From Rhizobium ecuadorense (GTDB lineage: Bacteria; Pseudomonadota; Alphaproteobacteria; Rhizobiales; Rhizobiaceae): a stretch of DNA of 64,000 nucleotides. Each line of letters begins with the position of its first letter. Position 1 is the stretch's first letter. The stretch covers positions 62,001 through 126,000 of the forward strand of contig NZ_LFIO01001267.1 of the NCBI RefSeq assembly GCF_001187535.1, given 5' to 3'. Both the position numbers and the translations under genes were made by a program. Under the pieces are notes generated by a model, which ran no database searches, was not told the origin of the DNA, and saw only the letters and a list, made by a program, of their open reading frames with translations. Of the stretch, positions 8,342 to 17,488 are shown piece by piece.

Positions 8342-8836
8342 ATGACCGAAATCGAAGACAGCGAAATTTCATTGATGCGCCCGTCGGTGGTGACGATCCG
8401 TACCGCCAAGCCGCGCGACCTGCCCGAACTCAACGCGATGATCGCCCTGCTGGCCGCCCATCACGGCGATGCGGCCGGGACGACGCCCGAACAATTGGAG
8501 CGCGATCTGTTCGGCCCCCTGCCCTGGATCCAGGCGCTGGTCGCCGAAACCGGCGAAGGGCTGATCGGCTACGCCATTCTCGTGCCGCTCTACAGGGCGC
8601 AGGAGGGCAAGCGCGGCATGGACCTGCACCATCTCTTCGTGCGCGACGGCCATCGCGGCCACGGCACCGGCCAGTTGCTCGTCGACCGCGCCCGCGAGAC
8701 CGCGCGCAATGCCGGCTGCGGTTATCTCTCCGTCAGCGCCGCGACCGGCAACGTGCTGGCGCACCGCTTCTACGAACAGCTGGATTTCACCCCGCGGCCG
8801 GTCACCGGCATGCGCTACATGCAGTCGATCGCTTGA
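8342..8836 (+). CDS. GNAT family N-acetyltransferase
   Basis: A 164-aa cytosolic acetyltransferase. It shows the GNAT core: beta-strand IRTAKPRDLPELNAMI at the N-terminus, MDLHHLFVRDGHRGHGTGQLLVDRA with the acetyl-CoA pyrophosphate-binding signature RGHGTGQ (near residue 105), then YLSVSAATGNVLAHRFYEQLDF, the usual motif B with the terminal Asn/Tyr. The substrate is unknown; the closest general class is small-molecule/amine acetyltransferases of the RimI/PaiA type. The ATG has AAAGGA upstream. The frame is open a further 26 codons upstream, but that part overlaps the leader hairpin and is not GNAT-like. It sits behind a terminator-like leader, so conditional readthrough is possible. Convergent with the cytochrome pair. 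Confidence 0.85.
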   Translation: MTEIEDSEISLMRPSVVTIRTAKPRDLPELNAMIALLAAHHGDAAGTTPEQLERDLFGPLPWIQALVAETGEGLIGYAILVPLYRAQEGKRGMDLHHLFVRDGHRGHGTGQLLVDRARETARNAGCGYLSVSAATGNVLAHRFYEQLDFTPRPVTGMRYMQSIA

Positions 8837-8848
8837 GGCAAATCTGTC

Positions 8849-9763
8849 CTACCGTCCCGGCACCGCCTTCAGATAGGCGGCAATCGCCTCGCGATCGGCG
8901 GCCGGCAGATGGGCGATGTTCTGCTGCACATCGACCATCGAGCCGCCGACGCTATCGAAATCGGGGGTGAAGCCGGTTTCGAGATAGCTGGCGATATCGG
9001 TCTCGCTCCAGCCGCCGATGCTTTTCGACGCCGGGGTGATATCGGGTATGCGGCCCTTGCCTTCCGGATTGGGCGCGCCGGCGAGCCACTGACCGGCCTC
9101 AAAGCCGCCGAGCGCATCGCGCGGCGTGTGACATTCGCCGCAATGACCGGGGCCTTCGACGAGATACTGCCCGCGCTTGATCTTGTCGTCACTCTTGGAA
9201 AGAGCGACGCGCGGCTGGTCGTTGAAATAGAGGAATTTCCAGCCGCCGAGCGCCAGCCGGATGCTGAAGGGGAACGGCAGCTCATGCGGGGGCGCGACGT
9301 TGGCGCTCTTCGGCAGCGTCTTCAGGAAGGCGAAGAGATCGTTGACGTCCTTGTCGCTCATCCGGGAATAGGAGCCATAGGGAAAAGACGGATAGAGATG
9401 CTGGCCATCAGGATCGACGCCGCGCTTCATCGCGTTGCCGAACTCGGCGAGCGTCCAGGCGCCGATGCCGGCCTTTTCATCCGGCGAGATGTTCGGCACG
9501 TGGAAGGTGCCGAAAGGGCTCTTCAGCGCCAGGCCGCCTGACAGCGTCAACCTGGCATCGCCTTCGGAACCGGGGGCTGAATGACAGCTGACACAGCCGC
9601 CCGCCCAGAAAACCATCTCACCGTTTGCCGGATCCGGCGCGCCGAGACCGGCCCAATGGCTCTCCGGCAGCGGATCGGGCGCGGTCACCAGATAGAAGGC
9701 GCCTCCGCCGAGCACGGCGACGCCGATCAGACAGAGCAGAAACCGGATGAACCTGCGGATCAT
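8849..9763 (-). CDS. Dihaem c-type cytochrome, membrane-anchored
   Basis: A 304-aa periplasmic electron-transfer protein. A single N-terminal transmembrane segment (FIRFLLCLIGVAVLGGGAFYL) is followed by two cytochrome c domains, each with a haem-attachment motif: CVSCH near residue 57 and CGECH near 195. Later Met-containing stretches could supply axial ligands. It resembles the dihaem cytochrome subunits of membrane dehydrogenases (alcohol/gluconate type), but no dehydrogenase catalytic subunit is adjacent. The ATG chosen has GGGGAGG upstream and begins the signal anchor directly. It lies 190 bp downstream of the cytochrome c' gene on the same strand, so the two probably form one transcription unit. 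Confidence 0.85.
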   Translation of the reverse strand: MIRRFIRFLLCLIGVAVLGGGAFYLVTAPDPLPESHWAGLGAPDPANGEMVFWAGGCVSCHSAPGSEGDARLTLSGGLALKSPFGTFHVPNISPDEKAGIGAWTLAEFGNAMKRGVDPDGQHLYPSFPYGSYSRMSDKDVNDLFAFLKTLPKSANVAPPHELPFPFSIRLALGGWKFLYFNDQPRVALSKSDDKIKRGQYLVEGPGHCGECHTPRDALGGFEAGQWLAGAPNPEGKGRIPDITPASKSIGGWSETDIASYLETGFTPDFDSVGGSMVDVQQNIAHLPAADREAIAAYLKAVPGR

Positions 9764-9953
9764 GCTCCGCCTCCCCTTTTGCCGAGATTTCCCGGGCCGA
9801 ACGATTCTGCCACCAACCCGCACGGGCGGAGAATAAGGTGATCCGCGCCAGCGGCAAGGCCGGCGCGGATCGATGTCTTTGCCTGCGCAATTCCGGACGC
9901 AAAACCGCTGCACACTTTTGCTGGAATTGCTCCTGATCAAAACGGCCTATCGC

Positions 9954-10394
9954 TCACTCCTTGATGCGATAGGCCTTATGACAGCCGCCGCAGCTGGCGC
10001 CGAGCGTGTTGACTGTGGCGCCGACAGCCGCGGCATCGGCCGGAAGCTGGGCGAGCGCGGTTTCGGCATCGGCGGAGAGCTTCGCGGCGCGCGCCTTGAA
10101 ATCATCCATGTTTTCCCAGATTTTCGGGCTCGCTTCTGCGTCGCCCGTTTCCGTGCCCGGCTTGAACTGATCGGGGAAAACCTTGGCCGTTGCGGCGATC
10201 GTCGTCAGCGCCGTCTTCACCGCTTCCGCATCGTAAGGCTTGGTGCCCTTGGCGATGGCTCCCAAGGCGCCGGCCGCCCCGCCGATCTGCTTCATCAGGG
10301 CAATGCGCGAATCATGCGTGCCGTCGGCGGCGGTCACCGAACCCAAGGCTATTCCTGCCATCGCTGCGGCGGCAGCTACTGCTTTCCAATTCAT
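9954..10394 (-). CDS. Cytochrome c' (class II, C-terminal haem)
   Basis: A 146-aa protein. A cleavable signal (MNWKAVAAAAAMAGIALGSVTAAD) leads into a four-helix-bundle domain, with the haem motif CGGCHKAYR very near the C-terminus, the hallmark of class II cytochromes c / cytochrome c'. It is periplasmic. Family members bind NO or CO, or act as small electron carriers. The start has AGAGGAAAT upstream. It heads a pair with the dihaem cytochrome. Its physiological partner cannot be read from sequence. Confidence 0.85.
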   Translation of the reverse strand: MNWKAVAAAAAMAGIALGSVTAADGTHDSRIALMKQIGGAAGALGAIAKGTKPYDAEAVKTALTTIAATAKVFPDQFKPGTETGDAEASPKIWENMDDFKARAAKLSADAETALAQLPADAAAVGATVNTLGASCGGCHKAYRIKE

Positions 10395-10533
10395 ATTTCC
10401 TCTCCAATATTCTGAAGGCCAAGGCGGCCGGTGGCCAATCTGCACCGGGAGCATGACAAAATCCATGCCCTCCGGGCAGTCACGTTTTGCCGGATCACCA
10501 TAAAAACAATGTGATACGCAGCTGAAAGAAGCT

Positions 10534-11568
10534 TCAAATATTCGTGGCAGTGTAAAATTCAAACGGGACAATGTGCTGCGAAACTGTTGCCGATCGGCCG
10601 GTATCGAGAGCTTCCGCCATTGCGTGCACCAGAGTCTCTCCCAGCAACTTTGCCGGATGAGACAGGACGACCTTGATCAGCCCCTCGGCAAGCCCGGCTC
10701 TCGTTTCGTTCGTGAGCTCGTGTGCGATGACTACCAGGCGTTTAGCTGCGGGCCCGCCATCCTCCCGCAGGGCTCGCATCACGCCCGTGATGCCGCCGCC
10801 GGCAACGTAGAGTCCGACCCAATTCGGCTCGGTCTGCAGAAGGCGGCGCGTCGCCTCGTAGGCAATTTCGGGCTCTTCAAGAGTAGCAACGGTCTCCAGC
10901 ATCTGTAAGCCCGGCGCACTCTCCCGGAAATACGACCGAAAGCCCATTTCGTTCAGGTCCTGGGCCAGATATCGGTGACTTCCGACGAAGACTGAAACTT
11001 TGCCACCGTTGCCATTCAGCCCGGCTATGAACCACGCGGCCGTGCGGCCCTTTTTGACGCAGTCGTTGCCGACATAGGCCGCACGGGAGGCGGTGGAAAT
11101 ATCGGAAATCATGGTCACAACCGGAATGTTTTCTGCCGCCAGACCATCGACGGCGTGGTTCACCTGCGGATGGTCGGAGGTGATCATGCCTATGACGTCG
11201 GCTTCGCGACTGAGAGCGTAGATCGCCTCGGCAGCCTTGTCGGGCGCAAGGTCATCCATGAATCTGACGATTGCTCGTCCATGAGCTTCGGGAAACGCCT
11301 CGGTCGCTGCAACGAGGACGTCGCTCCACATTTGATAGAGCTTGCGGTGAGACTGCTTGAGAAGAAAACCGAATTTGATCACCGGCTTGTCGTGCTCAAG
11401 TCGGCGAGCGATGGCGGTCACCCCGTGAAAGCCGATCTGGCGGGCCGCGCTAAGAACCCGTTCCGCCGTCTGCGGACGCACGGGATCGCGACCATTCAGC
11501 ACACGATCGACCGTTGAAATGCTCACATTTGCGGCCTTTGCCAAGTCGGGGATCGTTGCACGAGACAT
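10534..11568 (-). CDS. LacI-family transcriptional repressor of the adjacent sugar-uptake genes
   Basis: 344 aa. The N-terminal HTH (TIPDLAKAANVSISTVDRVLNGRDPVRPQTAERVLSAA) is the LacI type with the hinge helix. The C-terminal two-lobed sugar-sensing domain (residues about 60-340) resembles periplasmic sugar-binding proteins of the ribose/inositol class. It is divergent from the ABC importer operon, and the shared promoter contains a near-perfect 17-bp palindrome, so local repression released by the transported sugar is the expected role. Among LacI proteins it belongs to the group often beside rhizopine/inositol-type CUT2 transporters; the effector itself is not known. Confidence 0.88.
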   Translation of the reverse strand: MSRATIPDLAKAANVSISTVDRVLNGRDPVRPQTAERVLSAARQIGFHGVTAIARRLEHDKPVIKFGFLLKQSHRKLYQMWSDVLVAATEAFPEAHGRAIVRFMDDLAPDKAAEAIYALSREADVIGMITSDHPQVNHAVDGLAAENIPVVTMISDISTASRAAYVGNDCVKKGRTAAWFIAGLNGNGGKVSVFVGSHRYLAQDLNEMGFRSYFRESAPGLQMLETVATLEEPEIAYEATRRLLQTEPNWVGLYVAGGGITGVMRALREDGGPAAKRLVVIAHELTNETRAGLAEGLIKVVLSHPAKLLGETLVHAMAEALDTGRSATVSQHIVPFEFYTATNI

Positions 11569-11639
11569 CGGGAACCTCTCATTATCTGATGTTATTTATG
11601 AGAGGTTTTGGGAGAAAAATCCACCAGTTCGTTGACACG

Positions 11640-11656
11640 TTGTGAAATTTTCGCAA
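11640..11656 (+). promoter_or_regulatory. Predicted LacI-family operator
   Basis: TTGTGAAATTTTCGCAA has 8-bp arms TTGTGAAA and TTTCGCAA (one mismatch) around a central T. It lies between the divergent LacI gene and the ABC importer, 73 bp upstream of the ATPase start. The size and position are typical of a LacI-family operator. Confidence 0.65.
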
Positions 11657-11728
11657 TTTCGTCTTCCAGTAAAAGCCAGTTTGGCAGGAGGGCTTGGGAG
11701 AGCTCTCTCATCTGGAGGAAATACTCTC

Positions 11729-13303
11729 ATGTCTGCGACCTTTCAAAAGGTGGCGCCGCCTTCGGGCGGCGAAGGCCATCGCACGCCTATGGATAGCGGA
11801 GCCGGTTTCGTTCTTGAAATGCGCTCAATCACCAAGGCGTTCCCTGGTGTTCTCGCGCTCGATGGCATGAGTCTGAAGGTTCGTGCCGGCACGGTCCATG
11901 TCCTCGTTGGGGAAAATGGCGCGGGCAAGTCGACGCTCATGAAGATTCTGAGCGGCATCTACGCCATCGACGGCGGAGAGATCCTTTTCAGAGGCGAGAA
12001 GCTCGACCACCAGAACGCCGCAGCCGCGCTGGATCGAGGGATCTCGATGATCCATCAGGAACTCAGCCCGGTGCTAGACATGACCATCGCCGAAAACATC
12101 TTTCTCGGCCGCGAACCCGCTTATGGCCGGACGGGCATTTTGTCCCGGTTCGTCGATTTCGATCGCATGAATTCGGACACGCAGGCGCTCCTCGATCGTC
12201 TGGGTCTGAAATACAGCCCCCAAACCAAGATGCGAGATCTGTCCATCGCGACGACGCAACTCATCGAGATCGTCAAGGCGATTTCGCGCGAGGCCTCTCT
12301 CGTCATCATGGACGAACCGACATCGGCGATCAGCGACACGGAAGTTACGATGCTCTTCAGGCAGATCGCAGACCTGAAAGCAGCGGGCGTCGCGATCATC
12401 TACATCACCCATAAGATGGACGAGATCTTTCAGATCGCCGACGACATCACGGTGATGCGTGATGGCCAGTTCGTCGCTGCCGCGCCGGCGAGCGACTACG
12501 AGCCCGCAAAGCTGATTTCTCAGATGGTTGGCCGCACGATCTCCAGCATCTTTCCGAAAGAGGAGGTGCCGATCGGCGAGATCGTCCTTTCCGTCGAGAA
12601 CCTCTCTCGTGACGGCGTTTTCGAAAATGTCAGCTTCGAGGTGCGTGCCTGCGAGATCGTTGGCCTTTCCGGCCTGATCGGCGCCGGGCGGACGGAGGTA
12701 GCCCGGGTGATCTTCGGCCTGGACGCGGCGGACGCCGGTGTGATCCGCCTGAATGGACAACCGCTAAAGCTCACGTCGCCGAAGGATGCCATCGCCAACG
12801 GCATCGCCATGGTCTCGGAAGATCGCAAGGCGGAAGGCCTGGTGCTTTGCCGGTCCGTCGGCGAGAACATTTCGCTTGCGAACCTTAAGAAGTTTGCCTC
12901 CGGCCTTTTCATCAGCGAGCGGCAGGAAGAGGCAGCCTCGCAGCGCATGATCAGTATGCTCCAGATCAAGACGCCCGATACGGCAATGATCGTGGAGAAC
13001 CTCAGCGGCGGCAATCAACAGAAAATCGTCCTGGCCAAATGGCTATTGGGTGATCTGAAGCTGCTCATTCTCGACGAACCCACGCGCGGCATCGATGTCG
13101 GGTCGAAATCTGAAATTCACAGACTGATGACCGAGTTCGCGCGTCAGGGACTCGCGATCGTCATGATCTCGTCCGAGCTGCCCGAGATCCTCGGCATGAG
13201 TGATCGCGTGGTGGTGATGAGCGAAGGCCGGATCACCGGCGAACTAACAAGAGACGAGGCCGATCAGGAAAACATCATGCGCCTCGCCACGGGAGGACAC
13301 TGA
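11729..13303 (+). CDS. Sugar ABC transporter ATPase, CUT2 family (RbsA/MglA-like)
   Basis: 524 aa with two fused nucleotide-binding domains, the signature of CUT2 importers. NBD1 has Walker A GENGAGKST (near residue 63) and Walker B LVIMDEPTSA. NBD2 has the degenerate P-loop GLIGAGRTEVARV, signature LSGGNQQK and Walker B LLILDEPTRGID. It hydrolyses ATP on the cytoplasmic face to drive import of a pentose/hexose/polyol. The ATG has GGAGGAA eight bases upstream. Its stop codon overlaps the permease start (TGATG), indicating translational coupling. Confidence 0.92.
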   Translation: MSATFQKVAPPSGGEGHRTPMDSGAGFVLEMRSITKAFPGVLALDGMSLKVRAGTVHVLVGENGAGKSTLMKILSGIYAIDGGEILFRGEKLDHQNAAAALDRGISMIHQELSPVLDMTIAENIFLGREPAYGRTGILSRFVDFDRMNSDTQALLDRLGLKYSPQTKMRDLSIATTQLIEIVKAISREASLVIMDEPTSAISDTEVTMLFRQIADLKAAGVAIIYITHKMDEIFQIADDITVMRDGQFVAAAPASDYEPAKLISQMVGRTISSIFPKEEVPIGEIVLSVENLSRDGVFENVSFEVRACEIVGLSGLIGAGRTEVARVIFGLDAADAGVIRLNGQPLKLTSPKDAIANGIAMVSEDRKAEGLVLCRSVGENISLANLKKFASGLFISERQEEAASQRMISMLQIKTPDTAMIVENLSGGNQQKIVLAKWLLGDLKLLILDEPTRGIDVGSKSEIHRLMTEFARQGLAIVMISSELPEILGMSDRVVVMSEGRITGELTRDEADQENIMRLATGGH

Positions 13304-14313
13304 TGAGCATCGAACGCGCAGACGCGGCTGTGAAACGAGAAGGTCAGGTCACGTCACTCCCTCGGACCATCAGCTTCTCCCAGATTTACCGCAAGTACGG
13401 CACAATCCTGATCTTCGTCGGCATCTGCGTCCTTGCCTCGATCTTGAGCCCGACATTTCTGACAGAGGCCAATCTAACCAACGTCCTGCGTCAAGTCGTC
13501 GTGGTGAGCCTGCTTGCCTGCGGCGTTACCTTCATCATCATTCTGGGGCATATCGACGTCTCGCTGGGATCTGTCCTGGCGCTCTGCGGCGTCTTGGCGG
13601 CCAGCGTGATGGCGATGACCGGAAGCATCGTTCTCGCGGTTACTGCGGGTGTTGCGGTCGGGATCGTCACCGGCGTCATCAACGGCTTCGTCATCACCTT
13701 TTTCCGCATCCCGTCATTCATCATGACTTTGGCCATGACGACGGTGGCACGCGGCGCTGTGCTGCTTTACACGGGCGGTTCGCCAGTGACGGGACTAGGC
13801 GACTTCAAGGTGATCGGCCAGGGCTCGCTTGGCCCGGTGCCGATTTCCGTGACCATTCTTGCGGCCATCGTCGTCCTATCCTGGATTCTTCTCAACAAGA
13901 CCAAGTTCGGCCGATACGTCTATGCGGTCGGCGGTAATGAGCGAGCCGCACGCGCTTCCGGAATCAATCCGGACAGTATCGTCGTGAAGGCTTTCATCTT
14001 CAACGGCATCCTGTGCGCTGTCGCAGGCATCGTCCTGATGTCTCGCATCAACTCCGGTCAGCCGGCTGGCGGCGTCGGCTACGAGTTCGATGCGATCACC
14101 GCTGTCGTCGTCGGCGGCACCAGCCTGATGGGCGGTACCGGAACCATCACCGGCACGATCATCGGATCGATGATCATCGGCGTCATCAACAACATGCTCA
14201 ATCTCATGAATGTCAGCTCGTACTGGCAGCAGATCATCAAGGGTCTGATCATAGCGATCGCCGTGATCCTCGATGTCTGGACCAAATCTGCCCGCAGCAA
14301 AAAGAAGGCATGA
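13303..14313 (+). CDS. Sugar ABC transporter permease, CUT2 family (RbsC-like)
   Basis: A 336-aa inner-membrane permease with about eight to ten hydrophobic helices. The conserved cytoplasmic loop (GGNERAARASGINPDSIVVKAF) is the EAA-like motif that contacts the ATPase, and the family signature GYEFDAITAVVVGGTSLMGG is present. It starts on the ATG that overlaps the ATPase stop. Likely a homodimer with the double-NBD ATPase. Confidence 0.92.
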   Translation: MSIERADAAVKREGQVTSLPRTISFSQIYRKYGTILIFVGICVLASILSPTFLTEANLTNVLRQVVVVSLLACGVTFIIILGHIDVSLGSVLALCGVLAASVMAMTGSIVLAVTAGVAVGIVTGVINGFVITFFRIPSFIMTLAMTTVARGAVLLYTGGSPVTGLGDFKVIGQGSLGPVPISVTILAAIVVLSWILLNKTKFGRYVYAVGGNERAARASGINPDSIVVKAFIFNGILCAVAGIVLMSRINSGQPAGGVGYEFDAITAVVVGGTSLMGGTGTITGTIIGSMIIGVINNMLNLMNVSSYWQQIIKGLIIAIAVILDVWTKSARSKKKA

Positions 14314-14414
14314 CCGACGTTCTTCGGCAGGCCAGCGCCTGCTTCCGAACCACCTCTTTGTCGGCGGGGATTTCCCGCATCTGGAATGAACCTGAAACTC
14401 TATGGGAGGATCCT

Positions 14415-15338
14415 ATGAAAGCCATTTCCAAACTCGCTCTCGCCTGCGCCATATCCCTTGCTGCCATCTCCACCGGCGCCGCATTCGCCGCAGATAAATT
14501 CGTCGTCGGATACGCCAACATGGCGGATACGGACGTCTTCGTCATGGCGCGCAAGAACGCCTTCATCGAAGCGTCGAAATCCGATCCGGCCGTCGAAGTG
14601 AACTTCTCCGACGCCAACAACGACGTCAGCAAGCAACTCGATCAGATCGACAACTTCATAGCGCAGAAAGTCAACGCGATCGTCGTCGTGCCGGTCGACT
14701 ACCAAGGCATCGTACCGGGCGTCGAGAAGGCGAACCAGGCCGGCATTCCCGTCATCGCTCTCGGCATCCAATCGGCAGGCGGCAAGTACACCTTCGTCGG
14801 CTCGAAGAATATCGATGCCGGCCGCCTTCAGGGCGAGTACATGAAGGAACACCTGCCGAAGGACGCCAAGATCCTTTACCTCGAAGGCACACCGGGGCTC
14901 TCCCACACGCAGGAGCGCAAAAAGGGCTTCGAGGATGCGCTCGGCCGTTCTGACGTGGCCACTCTCGCCAGTCTCTCAGCCAATTACGACCGCGCAGAAG
15001 GCATGAAGGTCACGGAAGACTGGATCCAGAGCTTTCCGAAATTCGATGCGATCGTCGCAGCCAACGACCAGATGGCGCTGGGGGCGCTGGAAGCACTTCA
15101 GGGCGCTGACCGCCTCAAGGGCGTGATGATCTCCGGTGTCGATGGCACGGCCGATGCTCTGAATGCGATCAAGGCCGGCACCATGTCCCAGACGATCTTC
15201 CAGGACGCTGCAGGCCAGGCGAAGACCGCCTTCGAGGTCGTGGAAGGGCTGAAAAAGGGGGAGGATGCTCCGGCCGAAAAGCTGGTGCCGTTCGCTTCGA
15301 TCACCAAGGACAACGTTGACCAGTACGCAAAGAAGTAA
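14415..15338 (+). CDS. Periplasmic sugar-binding protein (ribose/inositol class)
   Basis: A 307-aa substrate-binding protein. The Sec signal peptide (MKAISKLALACAISLAAIST...AFA|ADKF) is followed by a type I periplasmic binding fold: FVVGYANMADTDVFVMARKNAF, DQIDNFIAQKVNAIVVVPVD, GIPVIALGIQ, YLEGTPG, FDAIVAANDQMALGALEAL, VSGVDGT-like ISGVDGTADALNAIK. It captures the sugar for the CUT2 permease. The start is preceded by GGGAGGA. The frame is open upstream into the permease gene, but only this ATG gives a signal peptide. Substrate unknown; nearest in type to inositol/rhizopine/ribose binders. Confidence 0.92.
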   Translation: MKAISKLALACAISLAAISTGAAFAADKFVVGYANMADTDVFVMARKNAFIEASKSDPAVEVNFSDANNDVSKQLDQIDNFIAQKVNAIVVVPVDYQGIVPGVEKANQAGIPVIALGIQSAGGKYTFVGSKNIDAGRLQGEYMKEHLPKDAKILYLEGTPGLSHTQERKKGFEDALGRSDVATLASLSANYDRAEGMKVTEDWIQSFPKFDAIVAANDQMALGALEALQGADRLKGVMISGVDGTADALNAIKAGTMSQTIFQDAAGQAKTAFEVVEGLKKGEDAPAEKLVPFASITKDNVDQYAKK

Positions 15339-15448
15339 GCCCTCCCAAGGGTGCGTGCCGGGATGGGGCTACCGGCACGCGTTTCCCACCAGGGGTCATG
15401 CTTGCAAGCCGCAAATCGCTGGTTCTCCAAACGACAGGAAATATCGAA

Positions 15449-16453
15449 ATGACAGTAAGGATCGCCGTCATCGGGGCGGGACTGATGGGAGCCGATCACG
15501 CGCGGATCATCGCCGAAGATCTGCCAGGAGCAAGCCTCCAGGTCGTCTGCGACATGGATGCGGACCGCGCCCGCAAAGTGGCAGACGCCTACTGTGCTCA
15601 TGATGTCGACTCCGACCCCGGCCGGGTCGCCGCTCGTCGGGACGTGGACGCCGTTATCATCGCAAGCCCCGATTTCACGCACGCGCCCTTGTCGCTCTCC
15701 TGCATAAAGTTCGGCAAACGGGCTCTCTGCGAAAAGCCGCTGTCGCAATCCTCGCAAGAATGCGTGGAGATCATGCAGGCGGAAGAAGCCGCGGGATCGA
15801 AGTTCATAATGCTCGGCTTCATGCGCCGCTTCGACCAGTCCTATGTCGAAATGAAACGGGCTTTAGAGCACGGTGCGATTGGCCGCGCGCTGATGATGCA
15901 CAATTTTCATCGCAATGTCGCAACTCCCGCGTCGGACTTTACCGGAGCGATGGCGATCACCAATTCCGCCCCGCACGAGTTCGATGTCGTCCGACACGTC
16001 CTCGACACCGAATACGTCTCGATCTCCGCCTTCCAGCCGAAGCGTTCAGACGCGCTGGTCGCACCGGTCTATATGGTGCTCGAAACGGCGGATGACCAAC
16101 TCGTCAATATCGAGATCAACAACAACGCGGCCTACGGCTACGATGTTCGCGCGGAGCTGGTGGGCGAGAAGGCGACGATCGCCATGAACGCCGTCAACTA
16201 CACCCGCGTCGACCGGGAACTCGGCCAGAGCACAAGCTACGAGGCGGATTGGCGCAGCCGCTACGCCGAAGCCTATCGCCGCCAGAACCGCGCTTTTGTC
16301 CGGTTCGTCGAAACAGGGGTATTCCCGAACATCGCTTCGAGCAGTTGGGATGGATATTGCGCCGCAAAGGTCGCCGAAGCCGGCGTCAGAGCCTTGAACG
16401 ACCGCCGCAAGATCCCCGTCGAAATGATTGCCAAACCGGAGTTTTACGCATGA
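15449..16453 (+). CDS. Gfo/Idh/MocA family oxidoreductase, inositol 2-dehydrogenase-like
   Basis: A 334-aa cytosolic NAD(P)-dependent dehydrogenase. The Rossmann motif VRIAVIGAGLMGADHARI is at residues 3-20, the CEKPLSQS catalytic Lys motif near 97-104, and the C-terminal alpha/beta domain contains the GFMRRFDQSY and NSAPHEFDVVRHV signatures found in IolG-type enzymes (the H is a predicted catalytic residue). The probable role is oxidising the imported polyol or sugar to a keto form. It follows the transporter on the same strand with a 110-bp gap and overlaps the next gene by ATGA, so the two enzymes are translationally coupled. The name IolG is not applied because the exact substrate cannot be decided. 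Confidence 0.85.
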   Translation: MTVRIAVIGAGLMGADHARIIAEDLPGASLQVVCDMDADRARKVADAYCAHDVDSDPGRVAARRDVDAVIIASPDFTHAPLSLSCIKFGKRALCEKPLSQSSQECVEIMQAEEAAGSKFIMLGFMRRFDQSYVEMKRALEHGAIGRALMMHNFHRNVATPASDFTGAMAITNSAPHEFDVVRHVLDTEYVSISAFQPKRSDALVAPVYMVLETADDQLVNIEINNNAAYGYDVRAELVGEKATIAMNAVNYTRVDRELGQSTSYEADWRSRYAEAYRRQNRAFVRFVETGVFPNIASSSWDGYCAAKVAEAGVRALNDRRKIPVEMIAKPEFYA

Positions 16454-17409
16454 AGCTTGGATTCGTATCAGACAGCCTCGGCGCGCTGCCCTTCGAGGCG
16501 ATGCTGGATCACGCTCGAAGACTGGGTGTCTCCGGCGTCGAGGTCAACACCTGCGGCTGGTCGACGGCACCGCATTTCAATCTGTCGACAATCCTTCGGG
16601 ACAAGAATGCGCAGAAGTCATTCCTGGGCGCTTTCGCCGATCGCGAATTGGAAGTGATAAGTCTGAACGCCAACGGAAATCCGCTGCATCCGACCGATCC
16701 TGCCCAGGGGCAGGGTCTTGAGGATACGATCCGCGCGGCGGGCGAACTGGGTATCAAGACCGTCTGCGCGATGTCGGGACTTCCGGCCGGAAATGCCACC
16801 GATACCATGCCGAACTGGGTGGTCTCCTCGTGGCCGCCGGAGACGCAGGCGATCCTTCGCTACCAGTGGGAGGAGAAACTCCTGCCTTACTGGACCAAGA
16901 TCGTGGCACTCGCCAGGGATCACGGCGTGGAACGTATCGCGCTGGAACTCCATGGCAACCAGTGCGTCTATAACGTGCCTTCGCTGCTGAAGCTGCGCCA
17001 AGCCGTGGGCCCGATCGTCGGAGCGAACCTGGATCCGTCCCATCTCTTCTGGATGGGCGCCGATCCCCTTGTCGCCGCAGAAGCGCTCGGCGACGCCATA
17101 TACCACGTTCATGCCAAGGATACCCTCCTCAACGCTCCGAAGCAGGCCGTCACAAGCCTTCTGGAGAACGGCAGCCTGATGGACATCCCGGCGCGTAGCT
17201 GGTCCTACATCACGCTGGGCTTCGGGCATGGCGAAGAATGGTGGCGGCAGTTCTGCTACAGGCTGAAAATGGCCGGTTACGATGGCTGGCTTTCGATCGA
17301 GCATGAGGACGTGCTTCTGAACAGTCTGGAAGGGCTGGAGAAGTCCGTCGCTCTGTTGCAGGGCGTCATGCCGGTTGCGGCCAGCGATTTCAAGCCGCAG
17401 GCGATCTAG
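16450..17409 (+). CDS. Sugar phosphate isomerase/epimerase-type TIM barrel protein
   Basis: 319 aa, AP_endonuc_2/xylose isomerase-like fold. The motifs follow barrel order: MKLGFVSDSL at strand 1, GVSGVEVNTCGW, LEVISLNANGNPLHP, VERIALELHGNQCVY (metal-ligand Glu), GANLDPSHLFWMGADP, IYHVHAKDTL and WLSIEHEDVL. The Glu/Asp/His/Glu metal site typical of IolE/IolH/epimerase proteins is therefore intact. It begins inside the stop of the dehydrogenase gene (ATGA overlap), pointing to consecutive steps. The likely reaction is isomerisation or dehydration of the keto-sugar made by the dehydrogenase; inference only. Confidence 0.85.
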   Translation: MKLGFVSDSLGALPFEAMLDHARRLGVSGVEVNTCGWSTAPHFNLSTILRDKNAQKSFLGAFADRELEVISLNANGNPLHPTDPAQGQGLEDTIRAAGELGIKTVCAMSGLPAGNATDTMPNWVVSSWPPETQAILRYQWEEKLLPYWTKIVALARDHGVERIALELHGNQCVYNVPSLLKLRQAVGPIVGANLDPSHLFWMGADPLVAAEALGDAIYHVHAKDTLLNAPKQAVTSLLENGSLMDIPARSWSYITLGFGHGEEWWRQFCYRLKMAGYDGWLSIEHEDVLLNSLEGLEKSVALLQGVMPVAASDFKPQAI

Positions 17410-17488
17410 CCGAGCGGAACGCACTAGATTTCACTTCGACCGCCGCAAGAGATCGTGACGCGCTTGCCCGAAAGGAGTTCTTTCGAAA

